Positions 9,401 through 19,525 are shown, numbered from the stretch's first letter. The stretch: DNA of 64,000 bases from Vulgatibacter incomptus (GCF_001263175.1 NZ_CP012332.1:62001-126000); one strand, 5' to 3'. The notes: generated by a model from the letters alone, not told the origin. Program-made: numbers and translations.

Positions 9401-12400
9401 GGGCAACTACCGCGACAACCTCCGCTGGTCGTCGACCGTCGCGGACTCGCCCACGATCGATCTCACTGGCGCGTCCGATCCGAAGCTCTATTTCTGGGCC
9501 TGGATGCGGACCCAGTCGGCGACGACGGACGCCTTCAACGTGAAGGTGAGCACGAACGGCGGGTCCACCTGGAGCCTGATCACGGGCGTGAGCCGAGCCT
9601 ACGACGGAACCGCCGGGGGCGAGCAGGGTTGGGGCGGCGATCGCACCACGCAGGGCTGGGAGCGCTACTCGGCGGACCTCAGCGCCTTCGTCGGCCAGAC
9701 CATCCAGCTCCGGTTCGCGTTCCGCAGCGATAGCAGCACCAACCACGCAGGCGTCTACATCGACGACGTCCTCGTGTCGGAGAGGTTCGCCGATCCTCTG
9801 AGCATCGTCACGGCCAGCGCCTTGCCCGACGCCTTCGTCGGCCGCGCCTGGTCGATGAGGCTCGCCAGGACGAACGGCTCTTCCCTGGCGACATGGTCGA
9901 TCGTCGCCGGGCCCTCCTGGCTGCAGATCGACGCCGCCACCGGAGAGCTCCACGGCACGCCCGGCCCTGGCGACGACGGAGCGGCGAACGTGACGGTGCG
10001 GATCGAGGAGCCGCTGAACCCCGCCAACTTCGCGACCAAGGACTTCACCTTCCAGGTCTTGGACCTGGCGCCGGGTGGCCTGTTCCAGGAAGGTTTCGAG
10101 TCATGCAGCGCCGGCTGGACCCTCGGCGGTGACTGGCAGTGCGGAACGCCGACGAACGTCGGACCCGCCACCTGCCATGGCGGCAGCTCCTGCCTCGCCA
10201 CGGTGCTGGACGGAAACCACCGCACCAGCCAGACCTATGCGACCAACACGGCGGACTCGCCGTGGATCGATCTGAGCGGCACGGCGAACCCCAGGCTCGT
10301 GTTCTGGGCGTGGGTGTACACCCAGAGCAACACCACCGTCGGTTTCAACCTGAAGGTCAGCACCGATGGGACCGCGTTCACGCAGCTCACGTCGGTCGCA
10401 CCCGCGTACACCGGTACGGTGAACAGCGAGCAGGCCTGGGGCGGCGACTTGTCCGCCTTCGGGTGGCGCCGCTACGAGGCCGACCTCTCGGCCTACGCCG
10501 ATCAGCGCGTCAAGCTTCGATTCGCCTTCCGGAGCGACACGTCGACCGCGAGGCCCGGCGTCTACATCGACGACCTCAAGGTCATGGAGGCCGTCTACGA
10601 TCCGCTCACGATCGTCACTTCGAGCTTGATGAACGCGTTCGGAGGCCGGTCCTACGAGTTCCCGCTCACGAAGGCCTACGGCTACGGTCCGGTCGAGTGG
10701 AGCATCGTCGGCGGCTCGAATCACCTCTGGCTGACCGTCGATCCCGCGACCGGGGTCCTCACGGGCACTCCCGCGGTCGAGGACGTCGGTCCGGTGACCG
10801 TCACCGTCCGGGTGCAGTCCACCACGGTCCCGACCAACTTCGCCGAGAAGACGTTCGCGTTCGATGTGCTCCAGCTCCTCCCGGGCCAGGTGTACATGGC
10901 CGATTTCACTGGCTGCCCTGCCGGATGGACGCTGGGCGGCGAGTGGGAGTGCGGCACGCCTGCCAACGTCGGCCCGGCGACCTGCCACTCGGGTAGCTCC
11001 TGCCTGGCGACTCGAATCTCGGCGAACTACAACAACAACGCCTCCTTCGCGACGTCGACCGCCACGTCGCCGCTCATCGACCTCGGCGACCTGTCTGCGC
11101 CCGTCCTCGCCTTCTGGGCGTGGGTGGACACGGAGGGCGCGACCACCCTCTACGACGGTTTCAACGTCAAGATTCGCCGCACCGGTGAGACCGCTTTCGC
11201 CATCGCTACCTCGGTGACGCCGGCTTACCGCGCGACGATCGACAGCCAGTCGGCCTGGGGCGGCTACAACGCGAGCCTCGGCTGGCAGCGCTACTCCGTC
11301 GATCTGAGCGCGTACGAGGGAGAATCGATCCAGGTGCAGTTCGGCTTCCGCTCGGATGGCAGCACCAACGCTGCCGGCGTCTACATCGACGACCTGCTCG
11401 TCACGACCGCCGCCGCGGAGCCCCTCGCCATCCAGAACGCCAATCTCCCCACCGGCGGGGTGGGCTTCCCCTACCAGGCGACGTTCACCAAGACCGGTGG
11501 CACCTCCGGCTCGGTATGGAGCATGGTCCCGGGCCAGAACGCGTCCTGGCTGAGCTTCGACCCCGCCACGCGGCAGATCTCCGGGACCCCGTCGGCGTCC
11601 GACGTGGGCATCGTGAGCTTCACCCTCCGCGTGGACGAGCCGAGCCTCCCGTCGAACTTCGCAGAGAGGACCTTCCAGTTCGAGGTCATCGAGCTGCCCG
11701 CTGGTGCCAGCTATGTCGAGACCTTCGATGTCGGTCCCGGCGGATGGACGCTGACGGGCGACTGGGAGCAGGGCACCCCGAGCAACGTGGGACCCGCCGC
11801 ATGCCATTCGGGCACCGGCTGCCTCGCGACGAAGCTCAACGGGAACTACACGAAGGGCTCTTCGTCGATCACCTCCACCGCGGATTCGCCGGTCATCGCG
11901 GTTCCGCCCGGTCCCGCGTCCACGCTCACCTTCTGGGCCTGGGTGAGCACGTACAATGCCAACTACGACGGCTTCAACGTGCAGATTCGCAGGTCTTCGG
12001 GGTCGAGCTTCACGGTCGCAGCCGCCGCCGCCGTGGATCCGCCGTACTCCGGAACCGCGAACAGCCAGTCGTCGTGGGGCGGCGAGCTCGACCAGCTCGG
12101 ATGGCGTCGGTACTCGGTCGACCTCTCGACCTACACTGCCGACTCGATCGTGGTCCGGTTCCAGCTCTACGCCTCCAGCTCTTTCGCCACGATCGTCGAT
12201 CCGGGCATCTACATCGACGACGTCCAGGTCCAGTACGCGCACACCGTCTCGCCGTCGATCACCGAGGTGACCGCGTCGAACGCCTGGGTGAACGTGCCCT
12301 ACACGCAGCGCGTCCCCAAGACCGGCGGCGCGGCTGCCGTCAACTGGAGCATCGTGGGCGGATGGAACCAGGGCTGGCTCGACATCGATCCGGCTACCGG

Positions 12401-13055
12401 CACCCTCTCCGGCATGCCGGGCTTCGGCGACATCGGGCCCGTGAGCGTCGTGGTTCGGGCGGAGGATCCGAACGAGCCCGACCTCGCAGACGAGCTCGAC
12501 GTGCAGTTCGAGGTCAGCGGAGCGGAGGTCTACTACAGCGAGGACTTCGAGGGCGCCTGCCCCAACGGCTGGACTCTCGCTGGTGACTGGCAGTGCGGCA
12601 CGCCGACGAACGTCGGGCCTCCTTCGGCCCACGGCGGCACCCAGTGCCTGGCCACCAACCTCTCGGGCAACTACGACAACAGCCGTACCTACGCCGGCTC
12701 GAACGCGTCCTCGCCAACCATCGACCTCTCCACCGCGGTGAGGCCGATCGCCTGGTTCCGGATGTGGACTTGGACCGAGGGAGGCACCTACGACGGGGCC
12801 AACCTCCAGATCAGCACGAACGGCGGCACGAGCTACCAGGCCATGTCCGCGGTCTCGCCCGGCTACAAGTTCACGATCAGCAGCCAGGCGGCCTGGGGCG
12901 GAAACCAGTCCGGGGCCGGCTGGAACCTCGTCCGCGCCGACCTCTCGGCCTTCGCCGGGCAGCAGGTCAAGCTGCGCTTCGCCAACGCGAGCGACGGCTC
13001 CGTGAACTACCCGGGCGTCTACGTCGACGACCTCGTCGTCGTAGAGGCCGACTGA
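6468..13055 (+). CDS. Giant lipoprotein with Gly-rich linker, Cys-rich stalk and seven MAM/He_PIG units, copy 2
   Basis: 2195 residues. The ATG at 6468 is chosen because GGAGG (6454-6458) lies 9 nt upstream and a lipoprotein signal follows directly (Arg at 2 and 14, hydrophobic core, VAAC lipobox with Cys29); the upstream in-frame start gives no signal peptide. Order: signal 1-28; GTGG/EGTGGTGG linker about 38-110; Cys-rich region with DDGLFCTVGDAC-like motifs; three 30-residue Cys repeats; then seven jelly-roll units (GWTLGGDWQCGTP opening, YDGFNVKV, FRSDGS..GVYIDDL end) with six He_PIG Ig-like units between them. Probably anchored in the outer membrane and exposed, with the Gly linker and Cys stalk as spacer. 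No protease, glycosidase or sorting motif was seen. The domain architecture is clear; the biological role is inferred. Confidence 0.9.
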   Translation: MRGLLAVLSLHPVRSWTLASLLAFSVAACGGDVGSEEGKGGSGGGGTGGVSEGGTGGTAGEGTGGTGGKPAEGTGGTGGNAGEGTGGTGGNAGEGTGGTGGDAGEGGTGGTGGGDPTQCAEDADCAGLAVEQCVVAVCNDGRYEGPIDSCVLVQAEVGAACDDGLFCTVGDACNLVGECVGKTPNDCGLEATDCSDVSCDELTATCSMVPVADGTSCEGGDVCEIAACQAGECVVAPKDCSAMGSSCSAGTCDPVDGSCVAEPFDMGTSCTLAGIGQCEVAACDGVGACVAEPLGAGTSCTLAGLGQCEVAACNGAGSCAAENRPAGTACSIAGLGQCQTASCDSAGACAPQNLADGTACNDGNRCTVADACVSGSCSGTYDGPACLAAATYLTEGFENCVASGWTFAGEWQCGTPTSGPNAARTGTGAFATKLAGEYGNNATFATSTATSAPIDLGNASSPVLSFWAWVNSEGSSTLYDGFNLKVRRSGETNFTLATAVTPAYRASIGTPSELAWGGLFASLGWQLYTVDLSQYAGDTIELRFGFRSDGSTTYEGIYIDDISIAEVDALPLSLIDRALPLAYVGHSFSTQPSRRGGGPNVSWTIVDGVNHGWLSIDPATGMLSGTPTSADSGPVSITVRVTSSELLANFAERTYSTRVDDLGSNLLYFNDLEGDCSNWTLGGDWQCGTPSIVGPSAAFSGSNLLATRLNANYNNDQTFATTKATSPAIDLTQASHPRLRFWAWMKTESCCDGFNVKASTDGTTLVPLTNTNPEFTATIDSQDAWSGDSSGWRMYEADLGAFAGETVFLTFAFRSDTSIVDAGIYIDDIAIYESAINPLSIVATGLADARLGSSYLARLARRGGSNGAVWSIVSGTNHGWLSIDPVTGALSGTPAASNSGPVQIRVRLEETLVPSNFAVADFDFAVVEPRPFGILFADDFSNCSAGWTLNSDWQCGTPSAVGPATCHSEPGCLATNLTGNYRDNLRWSSTVADSPTIDLTGASDPKLYFWAWMRTQSATTDAFNVKVSTNGGSTWSLITGVSRAYDGTAGGEQGWGGDRTTQGWERYSADLSAFVGQTIQLRFAFRSDSSTNHAGVYIDDVLVSERFADPLSIVTASALPDAFVGRAWSMRLARTNGSSLATWSIVAGPSWLQIDAATGELHGTPGPGDDGAANVTVRIEEPLNPANFATKDFTFQVLDLAPGGLFQEGFESCSAGWTLGGDWQCGTPTNVGPATCHGGSSCLATVLDGNHRTSQTYATNTADSPWIDLSGTANPRLVFWAWVYTQSNTTVGFNLKVSTDGTAFTQLTSVAPAYTGTVNSEQAWGGDLSAFGWRRYEADLSAYADQRVKLRFAFRSDTSTARPGVYIDDLKVMEAVYDPLTIVTSSLMNAFGGRSYEFPLTKAYGYGPVEWSIVGGSNHLWLTVDPATGVLTGTPAVEDVGPVTVTVRVQSTTVPTNFAEKTFAFDVLQLLPGQVYMADFTGCPAGWTLGGEWECGTPANVGPATCHSGSSCLATRISANYNNNASFATSTATSPLIDLGDLSAPVLAFWAWVDTEGATTLYDGFNVKIRRTGETAFAIATSVTPAYRATIDSQSAWGGYNASLGWQRYSVDLSAYEGESIQVQFGFRSDGSTNAAGVYIDDLLVTTAAAEPLAIQNANLPTGGVGFPYQATFTKTGGTSGSVWSMVPGQNASWLSFDPATRQISGTPSASDVGIVSFTLRVDEPSLPSNFAERTFQFEVIELPAGASYVETFDVGPGGWTLTGDWEQGTPSNVGPAACHSGTGCLATKLNGNYTKGSSSITSTADSPVIAVPPGPASTLTFWAWVSTYNANYDGFNVQIRRSSGSSFTVAAAAAVDPPYSGTANSQSSWGGELDQLGWRRYSVDLSTYTADSIVVRFQLYASSSFATIVDPGIYIDDVQVQYAHTVSPSITEVTASNAWVNVPYTQRVPKTGGAAAVNWSIVGGWNQGWLDIDPATGTLSGMPGFGDIGPVSVVVRAEDPNEPDLADELDVQFEVSGAEVYYSEDFEGACPNGWTLAGDWQCGTPTNVGPPSAHGGTQCLATNLSGNYDNSRTYAGSNASSPTIDLSTAVRPIAWFRMWTWTEGGTYDGANLQISTNGGTSYQAMSAVSPGYKFTISSQAAWGGNQSGAGWNLVRADLSAFAGQQVKLRFANASDGSVNYPGVYVDDLVVVEAD

Positions 13056-13067
13056 TCCGTTAGGACA

Positions 13068-13096
13068 GGGGCGCTGCCGGCCAGCGGCAGCGCCCC
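13068..13096 (+). terminator. First hairpin after copy 2
   Basis: GGGGCGCTGCCG pairs perfectly with CGGCAGCGCCCC over a 5-nt loop, 12 nt after the stop. There is no T-run directly after it; a second, T-tailed hairpin follows. The same element sits after copies 3 and 4. Confidence 0.6.
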
Positions 13097-13106
13097 GCGA
13101 CCACAT

Positions 13107-13148
13107 GAACGCCGCTCTCGGAGCTCCCGAGGGCGGCGTTCATTTTTT
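13107..13148 (+). terminator. Intrinsic terminator after copy 2
   Basis: GAACGCCGCTCTCGG pairs with CCGAGGGCGGCGTTC (one G-T pair) and is followed by ATTTTTT. This is a classical rho-independent terminator, and shows that each giant gene is its own transcription unit. Confidence 0.85.
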
Positions 13149-13429
13149 CGCCCGAAGAAGGGCGACGAGAACCACGTCGCATCCGTTCGAGCTGCGACTG
13201 TGCAAGCGGCATTCAACTCGATGACGTTGAATTCATAATGTTTCAATACATAGTATTTTTCCGAGGCCATCTTGCAGTGCGCGGGAATTGCTGGGGAAAA
13301 TCAAGTCTGTCGCCTTCGGTTGGATTGCCGATCAAACGCTTTGACTTGCAGATGGATGAAAGCCGTCTATCCTCGTCGGCCACTGGGATGTATTCCGGCT
13401 TCGAGCCGGCTGGCTGGAGGGCTTCGCCC
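13149..13429 (+). promoter_or_regulatory. Promoter region of copy 3
   Basis: Between the terminator of copy 2 and the start of copy 3. It holds an inverted repeat ATTCAAC/GTTGAAT (13211-13217, 13226-13232), CATAATGTT (13234-13242), the palindrome TCAAACGCTTTGA (13332-13344), -35 TTGCAG (13346-13351), 16-nt spacer, -10 TATCCT (13368-13373), a CCGGCT-TCG-AGCCGG hairpin (13395-13409) and GGAGG (13416-13420). Order and spacing match the regions before copies 2 and 4. Confidence 0.55.
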
Positions 13430-16400
13430 ATGCGCGCGTTGGTGTCGGTCGTTTCGTTGCAATCCATTCGAGTCTGGGCGCTGGCGATCGTGCTGGCGCT
13501 CTCGTTCGCCGCCTGTGGCGGTGACGGTCCTTCGAACAACGGCGGAAGCGGCGGCGGGGTGACCGGAGGCACCGGCGGCCCCAGCGGCACCGGTGGCAGC
13601 GGCGGCCTCAGTGGCACTGGCGGCGACGGCACCGGCGGAACCGCTGGCGATGGCACCGGCGGCACCGCCGGCGATGGCACGGGCGGCACCGCTGGCGATG
13701 GCACGGGCGGCACCGGCGGTAATGCCACGGGCGGCACCGGCGGCGATGCCACGGGCGGCACTGGGGGCGGAGATCCGAGGCTGTGTCACGACGATGCCGA
13801 CTGCGCCGAGCTCGCGGTCGGCCAGTGCGTCGTGGCGGCATGCAACAACGACGGAAGGTTCGAGGGGCCGCTCGACACCTGCGTCCTCGTCCATGCCGAG
13901 GTCGGCACCGCCTGCGACGACGGCCTCTTCTGCACCCTGGGCGACGCGTGCAACGAGGTAGGCGAGTGCGTCGGGAAGCTCCCCAACGATTGCGGCCTCG
14001 CGGCCACCGAATGCGGCGACGTCGCCTGTGACGAGCTGAGCGCGAGCTGTTCGCTGATCCCGATCGCCGACGGCACGAGCTGTGAGGCCGGGAGCCTCTG
14101 CGAGATCGCGGCCTGCGAGGCGGGCGAGTGCGTCGCCATGCCGAAGGACTGCTCCGGGATGGGCTCGGCTTGTGCGGTGGCCGCCTGTGATCCGGTTGAC
14201 GGCGCCTGCATCGCCGAACCTCTCGACTCGGGCAGGTCCTGTACGGTAGCCGGGATGGGGCCGTGCGAGGTGGCGGCCTGTGACGGCGCCGGCGCCTGCG
14301 TCGCAGCGCCTCTTTCCACGGGCACGTCCTGTACGCTGGCCGGGATCGGACAGTGCGAGGTTGCGGCCTGCAACGCCACCGGCGCCTGCGTCGCCCAGCC
14401 ACTCACCGCGGGCACGTCCTGTACGCTCGCCGGAATCGGACAGTGCGAGGCGGCGGCCTGCAACGCCACCGGTGCCTGTGTCGCCCAGCCTCTCGCTGCA
14501 GGCACGTCCTGTACGCTCGCCGGGCTCGGACAGTGTCAGGCGTCTGCGTGCAACAACGCCGGAGCCTGCGTAGCCGAGCCCCTCGCCGTGGGCACTTCCT
14601 GTGCCATCGCCGGGCTCGGGCAGTGTCAGGTGGCTTCGTGCGACAGCGCCGGCGCCTGCGCTGCACAGGCTCGCCCCGCCGGGACCGCTTGCACCATCGC
14701 GGGCCTCGGGCAGTGCAAGTCCTCGGCTTGTGATGCGGCCGGATCGTGCGCGGCCTCGAACCTCCCGAACGGAATCGCCTGCAACGACGGCAACCGGTGC
14801 ACCGTCGGGGATGCCTGCTCCGCCGGTTCCTGCCTGGGTACCTACGACAGTCCCATCTGCCAGGCTACGGCGGTCTACCTCGTCGAGGGCTTCGAGGATT
14901 GCGCCGCCTCGGGCTGGACCTTCGCGGGCGAGTGGCAGTGCGGAAGGCCGACGTCCGGCCCGGGCAGGGCCCACTCCGGGACCGGTGCCTTCGCGACAAA
15001 GCTCGCGGGAAACTACGCCAACAACGCGACGTTCTCGGGCTCCATCGCCACCTCGCCGTCCATCGACCTCAGCGGCACGGACCGCCCCCTCCTCACCTTC
15101 TGGGCGTGGGTCGACACCGAAGGCGACACCACGTCTTCGTTGTTCTGGGACGGGTTCAACGTGAAGGTTCGCCGCTCCGATGAATCCAGCTTCGCCTTGG
15201 CCACGGTGGTGACTCCTCCCTACCGTGGGATCATCTCTGGCGGCGGTGAGCAGGCCTGGGGAGGCTACTATTCGAGCCTCGGCTGGCAGCGGTACTCGGT
15301 CGATCTGAGCGCATACGCAGGTGACACGGTTCAGGTGCGGTTCGCATTCCGTTCGGACAGCAGCACCACCGCCGCAGGCGTCTACGTCGACGATCTGACG
15401 ATCTCCGAGCCCTACGCGATCCCTCTCTCGATCGCCGGCGGGTCATTGCCTGCGGTGGTGTACTCGGGCCATTCGACCGTTTCCTTGCCGCTCGGTTGGT
15501 TCGGGGATGGGACGACCTCCAGCGTGACGTGGAGCATCGCCGATGGAGTGAACCACGGCTGGCTCGCCATCGATCCGGTGACAGGGCTGTTGACCGGAAC
15601 GCCGACGTCGGCCGACGTCGGGCCCGTCTCCCTCACGGTCCGCGTTTCCGACAACGATCTCCCGGCCAAGTACGCGGAGCGGACCTTCACGACGACGGTC
15701 GAGGACCTCGGCTCGAACGTCCTCTACTACTCCGATTTCGAGTCCGATTGCTCGAGCTGGACGCTCGGCGGCGAGTGGCAGTGCGGGATACCGTCGAACG
15801 TCGGGCCGTCCGCGCCTGTATCCGGCGAGAGGCTCCTGGCGACCAAGCTCACCTCGAATTACAGCAACGATCAGTCCTACGCGACGAACGTCGCGACCTC
15901 GCGCCCGATCGACCTGACCCAGGCGGTCCATCCGAAGCTGCGGTTCTGGGGGTGGTACAAGACCGAGTCGTGCTGCGATGGCTTCAACGTCAAGGTCAGC
16001 ACCAACGGGACGACCTACACGCAGCTGACCAGCGTCGAACCGGCCTACACGAACTTCATCGACGGCCAGAACGCTTGGTCGGGCGACTCCTCTGGATGGA
16101 AGCAGTTCACGCTGGATCTTCGCGCCTACGCGGGCCAGACCGTTCGGCTGCAATTCTCCTTCCGGAGCGACGGCAGCTCCGTCGACGCCGGCGCCTACAT
16201 CGACGACCTCATGATCATCGAGGGCGCGTTGGATCCCATTTCCCTCGTCGCCACCGGCTTGCCGGACGCCCACTTCGGTTCTCGCTACGTGTCCGGCTTC
16301 GCGAGGCGAGGTGGCTCACGGCAGGCGGTGTGGAGCATCGTCAGCGGTACGAACCACGAGTGGCTGTCCATCGATCCGGTCACCGGAAACATCTCCGGTA

Positions 16401-19400
16401 TGCCGCCAGACCCGAGCTCGGGACCGGTCGAGCTCCGGGTCCGCGTGCAGGAGCCGACGCTCCCTTCGAACTCCGCCGAGGGAGACTTCAGCTTCGCGAT
16501 CATCGGCGTGCCTCGGGATCCCAACCTCCATTTCGCGGAGGACTTCTCCAACTGTCTCGCCGGGTGGACCTTCAATCCCGACTGGCAGTGTGGAACCCCG
16601 ACCACGGTGGGGCCGTCTGCCTGTCATTCGGCGCCGGGTTGCATCGGCACGAACCTCTCCGGCAACTACCGTGACAACCTCCCCTGGGGGTCGACCGTCG
16701 CCGACTCCCCCGTGATCGATCTCACCGACGCGGACGATCCGATCCTCTCCTTCTGGGCTTGGGTCAGGACAGAGGCGAGCTACGACGCCTTCAACGTGAA
16801 GGTCAGCACGAACGGTGGTGCCACCTGGAGCCTGCTGACGGGCGTGAACCGAGCCTACGACGGAACCGTCGCCGGCGAGCTGAGCTGGGGAGGCGATCGC
16901 ACCGCTCAGGGCTGGGAGCTCTACAAGGTGGACCTGGGCGCGTATGCCGGCCAGACCATCCGGCTCCGGTTTGCGTTCAGGAGCGACGGCAGCGGCAACT
17001 ACGCGGGCGTCTACATCGACGACCTCGCCATCGGCGAGAAGTCCAACGAGCCCGTGAGCATCGTCACGGCGAATACCCTGCCTGACGCCTTCGTCGACAG
17101 AGCGTGGACGACGGCCCTGGTCAAGGGCGGCGGCTCCTCCCAGGCGGCTTGGACCCTGGTCTCCGGACCCGACTGGCTGCAGCTCGACGCCGCCACCGGC
17201 CGGCTCAGCGGCATGCCGGGCCCTGGCGACGTGGGGACGATGAACCTGACCGTCCAGGTCGCCGAGCCCCGGAACCCGACCAACTCGGCCACCAAGGACT
17301 TCACTTTTGAGGTGTTCGAGATCGAGCCCGGACAGATCTGGACGTCGACCTTCGATCGCTGCTCGGCGAACTGGAGCATGGGTGGGGAATGGCAGTGCGG
17401 GACGCCCTCGAGCGTCGGCCCGTCGAGCTGCCGCACCGGTTCCAACTGCCTGGCAACGCGTCTTGCGAGCAACTACAACGACGATGCTTCCTTTACGACC
17501 TCAATCGCAACGTCGTCGCTCATCGATCTGAGTGAGGCTTCGAGCCCCATCTTGACCTTCTGGGCGTGGGTCGACACGGAAGGTTCGACGTCGTCGTCGA
17601 CGTTCTGGGACGGCTTCAACATCAAGATCCGCCGTACGGGAGAAACGACCTTCACCCTGGCCACCGAGGTGGCGCCCCCCTACCGTGGGACGCCCTCGGG
17701 AGCCTCCGAGTTGGCCTGGGGTGGCTACTACGCGACCCTTGGTTGGAAGCAGTACTCCGTCGATTTGAGCGGGTACGAGGGAGGTTCGATCCAGGTGCAG
17801 TTCGGCTTCCGATCCGATGGCGGCACCACCGCAGCCGGCGTGTACATCGACGATGTCGTGATCACCAACGGCGCATACGTGCCGCTCTCGATCAACGCCG
17901 CCAACCTCCCGATGGGCGGATCGGGCTTGCCCTACCAAGCGTCGTTCACCAAGACCGGTGGCACCGCGGCTGCGGTCTGGAGCATGGCCCCGGGCCAGAA
18001 CGCCTCGTGGCTGATCTTCGACCCGGCCACCCAGCGGATCTCCGGGACCCCGTCGGTCTCCGATGTGGGTACCGTGAGTTTCACGCTGCGCGTGGAGGAG
18101 CCGAGCCGCCCGTCGAACTTCGACGAGAAGACGTTCGAGTTCGAGGTGGTCGAGGTCTCCGCCGAACCCAGCTTCGTGGAGAGCTTCGACGATGGAGCGG
18201 ACGGCTGGACCTTGACGGGCGATTGGGAGCACGGAAGCCCGACCAACGTGGGCCCCGCCGCCTGCCACTCGGGCTCTGGCTGCATCGCGACCAAGATCGA
18301 TGCCAACTACAACAAGACCTCCTCCCTCACTTTCTCGGCGAACTACGCCGAGTCCCCGCCCGTCCTCGTTCCGCGTGGGCCCCCGTCCACGCTCACGTTC
18401 TGGGCTTGGGTCAGCACCCACAGCGGGCGATGGGACAGCTTCCAGGTGCAGGTCCGCAGGGCTTCCGAATCGAGCTTCAGCGTTCCGACCGCCGCCGACG
18501 TGGATCCTCCGTACACCGGGTGGGCCATCGCCTCCTCCTTGTCGTGGGGCGGCGAGCTCGACCAGCTCGGATGGCGCCGATACTCGGTCAACCTCGCAGC
18601 CTATGCGGGCGAGCCGATCGTGGTCCGCTTCGCGTTCAACGTGGGCACGACCAGCAACCACTCGGATCCCGGCGTCTACATCGACGACGTGCAGATCCAG
18701 CACAAGGTTTTCGTCGCGCCCTCGATCACGCCGGTCATCGTCTCCGATGCCTGGGCGAACGTGGCCTACACGCAGCGGCTGGAGAAGACCGGAGGCGCGG
18801 CGGGCGCGAGGTGGAGCATCGAGGGCGGCTGGAACCACGCCTGGCTCGCCATCGATCCGATCACCGGCACCCTCACGGGCGTCCCGGGCATCGGGAATAT
18901 CGGACCCGTGAGCGTCGTGGTGAGGTCGGAGGATCCCAACGATCCCGACCTCGCGGACGAGCTCGACGTGCAGTTCGAAGTGAGCGGCGCGCAGGTCTAC
19001 TACAGTCAGGATTTCGAGGGTGCCTGCGCCAGCAACGGCTGGACTCTCCTGGGCGACTGGCGGTGCGGCACGCCGACGACCGTCGGCCCTCGCGCTGCGC
19101 ACGGCGGCACCCAGTGCATCGCCACCAACCTCTCGGGTGACTATTCCAACAACCAGAGCTACGCCGGAAACAGCGCGACGTCGCCGATCATCAACCTCTC
19201 CGGCGCGTCTCACCCTGTCGCCTGGTTCCGCATGTGGCTCTTCACGGAGGGAAGCACGTTCGACGGCGCCAACCTCCAGGTCAGCACCAACGGTGGCACG
19301 AGCTACCAGGTCGTCACGACGACCTCTCCTTCGCCCAGGTTCACGATCAGCAGCCAGTTGGCGTGGGGCGGCGAACACTCGGGAGCCGGGTGGACCCTGG

Positions 19401-19525
19401 TTCGAGCCGACCTCACCGCCTTCGCGGGGCAGCAGGTCAAGCTGCGGGTCGGCCTCGCGACGGACGGCTCGGTGGTGTTCCCCGGCGTCTACATCGACGA
19501 TCTCGTCGTCGTAGAAGCCGACTGA
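13430..19525 (+). CDS. Giant lipoprotein with six Cys repeats and six MAM/He_PIG units, copy 3
   Basis: 2031 residues. The ATG at 13430 follows GGAGG by 9 nt and begins a lipoprotein signal with FAAC and Cys29; the longer open frame upstream is promoter DNA. Order: signal; long GTGG/GDGTGGT linker with near-identical units; Cys-rich region; six 30-residue Cys repeats (twice as many as copies 1 and 2); six jelly-roll units with five He_PIG Ig units between them. Relative to copy 2 it lacks one jelly-roll plus Ig pair (unit 4 with its following Ig); its fourth unit and next Ig match unit 5 and Ig 5 of copy 2. Very similar to copy 4 over most of its length, including long identical DNA stretches in the last two units. 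Predicted exposed outer-membrane lipoprotein; ligand unknown. Confidence 0.9.
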   Translation: MRALVSVVSLQSIRVWALAIVLALSFAACGGDGPSNNGGSGGGVTGGTGGPSGTGGSGGLSGTGGDGTGGTAGDGTGGTAGDGTGGTAGDGTGGTGGNATGGTGGDATGGTGGGDPRLCHDDADCAELAVGQCVVAACNNDGRFEGPLDTCVLVHAEVGTACDDGLFCTLGDACNEVGECVGKLPNDCGLAATECGDVACDELSASCSLIPIADGTSCEAGSLCEIAACEAGECVAMPKDCSGMGSACAVAACDPVDGACIAEPLDSGRSCTVAGMGPCEVAACDGAGACVAAPLSTGTSCTLAGIGQCEVAACNATGACVAQPLTAGTSCTLAGIGQCEAAACNATGACVAQPLAAGTSCTLAGLGQCQASACNNAGACVAEPLAVGTSCAIAGLGQCQVASCDSAGACAAQARPAGTACTIAGLGQCKSSACDAAGSCAASNLPNGIACNDGNRCTVGDACSAGSCLGTYDSPICQATAVYLVEGFEDCAASGWTFAGEWQCGRPTSGPGRAHSGTGAFATKLAGNYANNATFSGSIATSPSIDLSGTDRPLLTFWAWVDTEGDTTSSLFWDGFNVKVRRSDESSFALATVVTPPYRGIISGGGEQAWGGYYSSLGWQRYSVDLSAYAGDTVQVRFAFRSDSSTTAAGVYVDDLTISEPYAIPLSIAGGSLPAVVYSGHSTVSLPLGWFGDGTTSSVTWSIADGVNHGWLAIDPVTGLLTGTPTSADVGPVSLTVRVSDNDLPAKYAERTFTTTVEDLGSNVLYYSDFESDCSSWTLGGEWQCGIPSNVGPSAPVSGERLLATKLTSNYSNDQSYATNVATSRPIDLTQAVHPKLRFWGWYKTESCCDGFNVKVSTNGTTYTQLTSVEPAYTNFIDGQNAWSGDSSGWKQFTLDLRAYAGQTVRLQFSFRSDGSSVDAGAYIDDLMIIEGALDPISLVATGLPDAHFGSRYVSGFARRGGSRQAVWSIVSGTNHEWLSIDPVTGNISGMPPDPSSGPVELRVRVQEPTLPSNSAEGDFSFAIIGVPRDPNLHFAEDFSNCLAGWTFNPDWQCGTPTTVGPSACHSAPGCIGTNLSGNYRDNLPWGSTVADSPVIDLTDADDPILSFWAWVRTEASYDAFNVKVSTNGGATWSLLTGVNRAYDGTVAGELSWGGDRTAQGWELYKVDLGAYAGQTIRLRFAFRSDGSGNYAGVYIDDLAIGEKSNEPVSIVTANTLPDAFVDRAWTTALVKGGGSSQAAWTLVSGPDWLQLDAATGRLSGMPGPGDVGTMNLTVQVAEPRNPTNSATKDFTFEVFEIEPGQIWTSTFDRCSANWSMGGEWQCGTPSSVGPSSCRTGSNCLATRLASNYNDDASFTTSIATSSLIDLSEASSPILTFWAWVDTEGSTSSSTFWDGFNIKIRRTGETTFTLATEVAPPYRGTPSGASELAWGGYYATLGWKQYSVDLSGYEGGSIQVQFGFRSDGGTTAAGVYIDDVVITNGAYVPLSINAANLPMGGSGLPYQASFTKTGGTAAAVWSMAPGQNASWLIFDPATQRISGTPSVSDVGTVSFTLRVEEPSRPSNFDEKTFEFEVVEVSAEPSFVESFDDGADGWTLTGDWEHGSPTNVGPAACHSGSGCIATKIDANYNKTSSLTFSANYAESPPVLVPRGPPSTLTFWAWVSTHSGRWDSFQVQVRRASESSFSVPTAADVDPPYTGWAIASSLSWGGELDQLGWRRYSVNLAAYAGEPIVVRFAFNVGTTSNHSDPGVYIDDVQIQHKVFVAPSITPVIVSDAWANVAYTQRLEKTGGAAGARWSIEGGWNHAWLAIDPITGTLTGVPGIGNIGPVSVVVRSEDPNDPDLADELDVQFEVSGAQVYYSQDFEGACASNGWTLLGDWRCGTPTTVGPRAAHGGTQCIATNLSGDYSNNQSYAGNSATSPIINLSGASHPVAWFRMWLFTEGSTFDGANLQVSTNGGTSYQVVTTTSPSPRFTISSQLAWGGEHSGAGWTLVRADLTAFAGQQVKLRVGLATDGSVVFPGVYIDDLVVVEAD

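Noticed and set aside
13550-13780. Short tandem repeats resembling a CRISPR or minisatellite
   Set aside because: They are in frame and encode the GTGG linker; no spacers of constant size and no cas genes.
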